Shown: piece by piece, positions 63,801 to 64,000 of the stretch
Layout: each line of letters starts with the position of its first letter
How positions within the stretch are numbered: position 1 is the stretch's first letter
NCBI RefSeq assembly: GCF_001586275.1
Contig: NZ_CP014545.1
Location: 1-64,000, forward strand
Direction of reading: 5' to 3'
Length of the DNA: 64,000 bases
DNA from: Sphingorhabdus sp. M41
GTDB lineage: Bacteria > Pseudomonadota > Alphaproteobacteria > Sphingomonadales > Sphingomonadaceae
Made by a program: the position numbers and the translations under genes
The notes under the pieces: model-generated
What the model was told of the DNA's origin: nothing
The model's input: the letters and a program-made list of their open reading frames with translations, nothing else
Databases searched by the model: none

Positions 63801-64000
63801 TTGCTGATCTGGTACTGGACGCCCGGGTGACATTGGGTACCTATAATGTTGAGACCTTGCGCAACGTGGCTCTTGGTGCCCAAGCGTTCAGCCTGACTAC
63901 CGATGATGACAGTCTGCTATTTGCGTCTGAGTTCGGATTGTCGAAAGAATTGAATCTTCTTGATGCAATCATCGCTCCCGGCGTCCGGGGCCGTGCAGCA
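60833..64000 (+). CDS. Serine-protease autotransporter (truncated by window end)
   Basis: An open frame of 1056 codons with no stop before the window edge, so C-terminal part is missing. The signal peptide ends near SAQA (about residue 32). A trypsin-like S1 domain follows with His80 (AAHC), Asp153 (EGDIALA) and Ser282 (GGDSGG). Then a long Ala/Ser/Gly-rich, beta-helical-looking passenger (residues 430-790) and the start of an autotransporter barrel (AVYLSGGFVNG, FFIAAGLEYYFDESSFIG). It probably exports and displays a protease at the cell surface. The alternative start at 60827 adds two residues. Confidence 0.9.
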   Translation, partial: MSFGQSKRSLLLRTAAVGAFATLAVLATSAQAIVPNDNFSPEDIVDTDGGVNGVGMFARGDGFVCSGTLINPRTVLFAAHCVNDRPESDYNNVVNTAWSFDTDAIQLRSFILDELGITSGTFEQSINTFLVNQIRWNAQSTERADSQGFLEGDIALASLAAPAGKIPTWALLFSALPTPDSISDADGTGYHVNITGYGRTGSGSAGSNVGIDFRRRAAENMLGSLSSFDDRNSFLFGAPFGDLPQVLYRLDFDDPDKTNTFDFNLYKDEPRTREGTTAGGDSGGPLILDAANNSLSTENLQIGVLSGGSRFFGPQVFSSYGTESFYQPLFLFADYIAANNPYRYVSAKAGDGNWEDATHWQTDLDPAYRIIDVDGNVVNGFPDTQSAGRLGADPQFGEVCFDPEGDNPGDGCQDLATGDFSPPSRPAPAAAPVASGNLTSAIGNVEVSATSEIAAGGEARASSEVVSSVTSASASGARAVMITGSEYQAHGANSVNIDGAENIAFPEGNAVEVAEAEAQADNGAELAQEESQAPGDPQPNPTLANGLPGATDFVPDNIDPVISADPAVQVNSRYFEVTLNQAGNTTLSSSRTIDRLNVSGAAGLSIAAAGDLTSLIDVNQSGGRVAVDGSLTSAGDYSLFAGLLSGSGTVKAPFVTSIAGGIAPDTMGTTGTLTIDGNLVLSSGTTLFIDVGASNSSDRVSVTGEANVGGNVAIGSIELFQTVTPSIYRILTADGGVTDRFAGVSNLSAILMSRLIYGANAVDLEIRAQSYQNGIDSNSAVQVSYAGLLDRNRGNATVGDLFSFLDFADAGTIQSTFNSWAPTTESTVQAMGRGFIGNVASFYQNRSSAADRSSNGGTIAVIGRPIQLAVSSLGGFAMNGASVLSDAAANSSETEVRSGGVNEDMAVYLSGGFVNGDAGSMPLRNPSAGADGEDEFDGFFIAAGLEYYFDESSFIGVSGYYSDVDATVELGNTAQSKAIMGSIYGRSKTFADLVLDARVTLGTYNVETLRNVALGAQAFSLTTDDDSLLFASEFGLSKELNLLDAIIAPGVRGRAA

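Noticed and set aside
1-64000. CRISPR arrays, tRNA/rRNA genes, transposases, prophage
   Set aside because: No regularly spaced repeats, clover-leaf tRNA signals, rRNA sequence or transposase motifs were noticed on either strand; a tRNAscan and repeat search could still find something missed by eye.

Overview
The window is GC-rich alphaproteobacterial chromosome, most likely from the Sphingomonadales (Sphingopyxis / Parasphingorhabdus / Sphingorhabdus type). This rests on family content and gene order: parA-rsmG-mnmG-mnmE, hemE-hemJ-rho, leuS-lptE-holA, mipZ, divK-rpmG, MmcB, a PgmG-type hexose-phosphate mutase and several alphaproteobacterial DUF families. No rRNA, tRNA, CRISPR array, prophage or transposase was seen.

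Origin region (1-18 kb). The left end carries parA, rsmG, mnmG and mnmE, all leftward, with three parS sites (two inside rsmG, one between mnmG and mnmE). rho, hemJ and hemE follow, also leftward. Between hemE and the rightward ppsR-maf-aroE-coaE-dnaQ run lies a 282-bp gap with an AT-rich tract and several DnaA boxes. This is the position of the Caulobacter-type chromosomal origin, and the genes on either side point away from it, so it is called as probable oriC. Hibernation factor, PtsN, a thioesterase, a cell-wall hydrolase and MmcB follow.

Middle region (18-36 kb). These are mostly housekeeping genes: a SCO protein, YcgN, a YgjP-like metallopeptidase, PBP1A, MsrB, holA-lptE-leuS, YggS, a cation:proton antiporter and the biotin genes bioF-bioD-bioA.

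Accessory-flavoured region (36-50 kb). The ligase-associated DNA-damage endonuclease PdeM and its DEXH helicase partner are separated by TrhO, a GST, an outer-membrane barrel and two tandem double-domain aspartic proteases. The helicase carries an in-frame duplicated repeat insertion next to its Walker A motif. An AT-richer pair of unknown genes follows, then an AI-2E-type permease, a histone-deacetylase-like enzyme, an amidohydrolase and MAPEG. Two tiny paralogous membrane peptides lie downstream of a sigma-54-like promoter.

Right end (50-64 kb). This holds pgmG, a J-domain protein, mipZ, panC, an acetyltransferase, a GDPD, RidA, a HAD hydrolase, divK, rpmG, a GDT1-like transporter and dps. 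It ends in a large serine-protease autotransporter cut by the window edge. Cell-cycle and chromosome-positioning genes (parA, mipZ, divK) thus lie within about 60 kb of one another around the putative origin.
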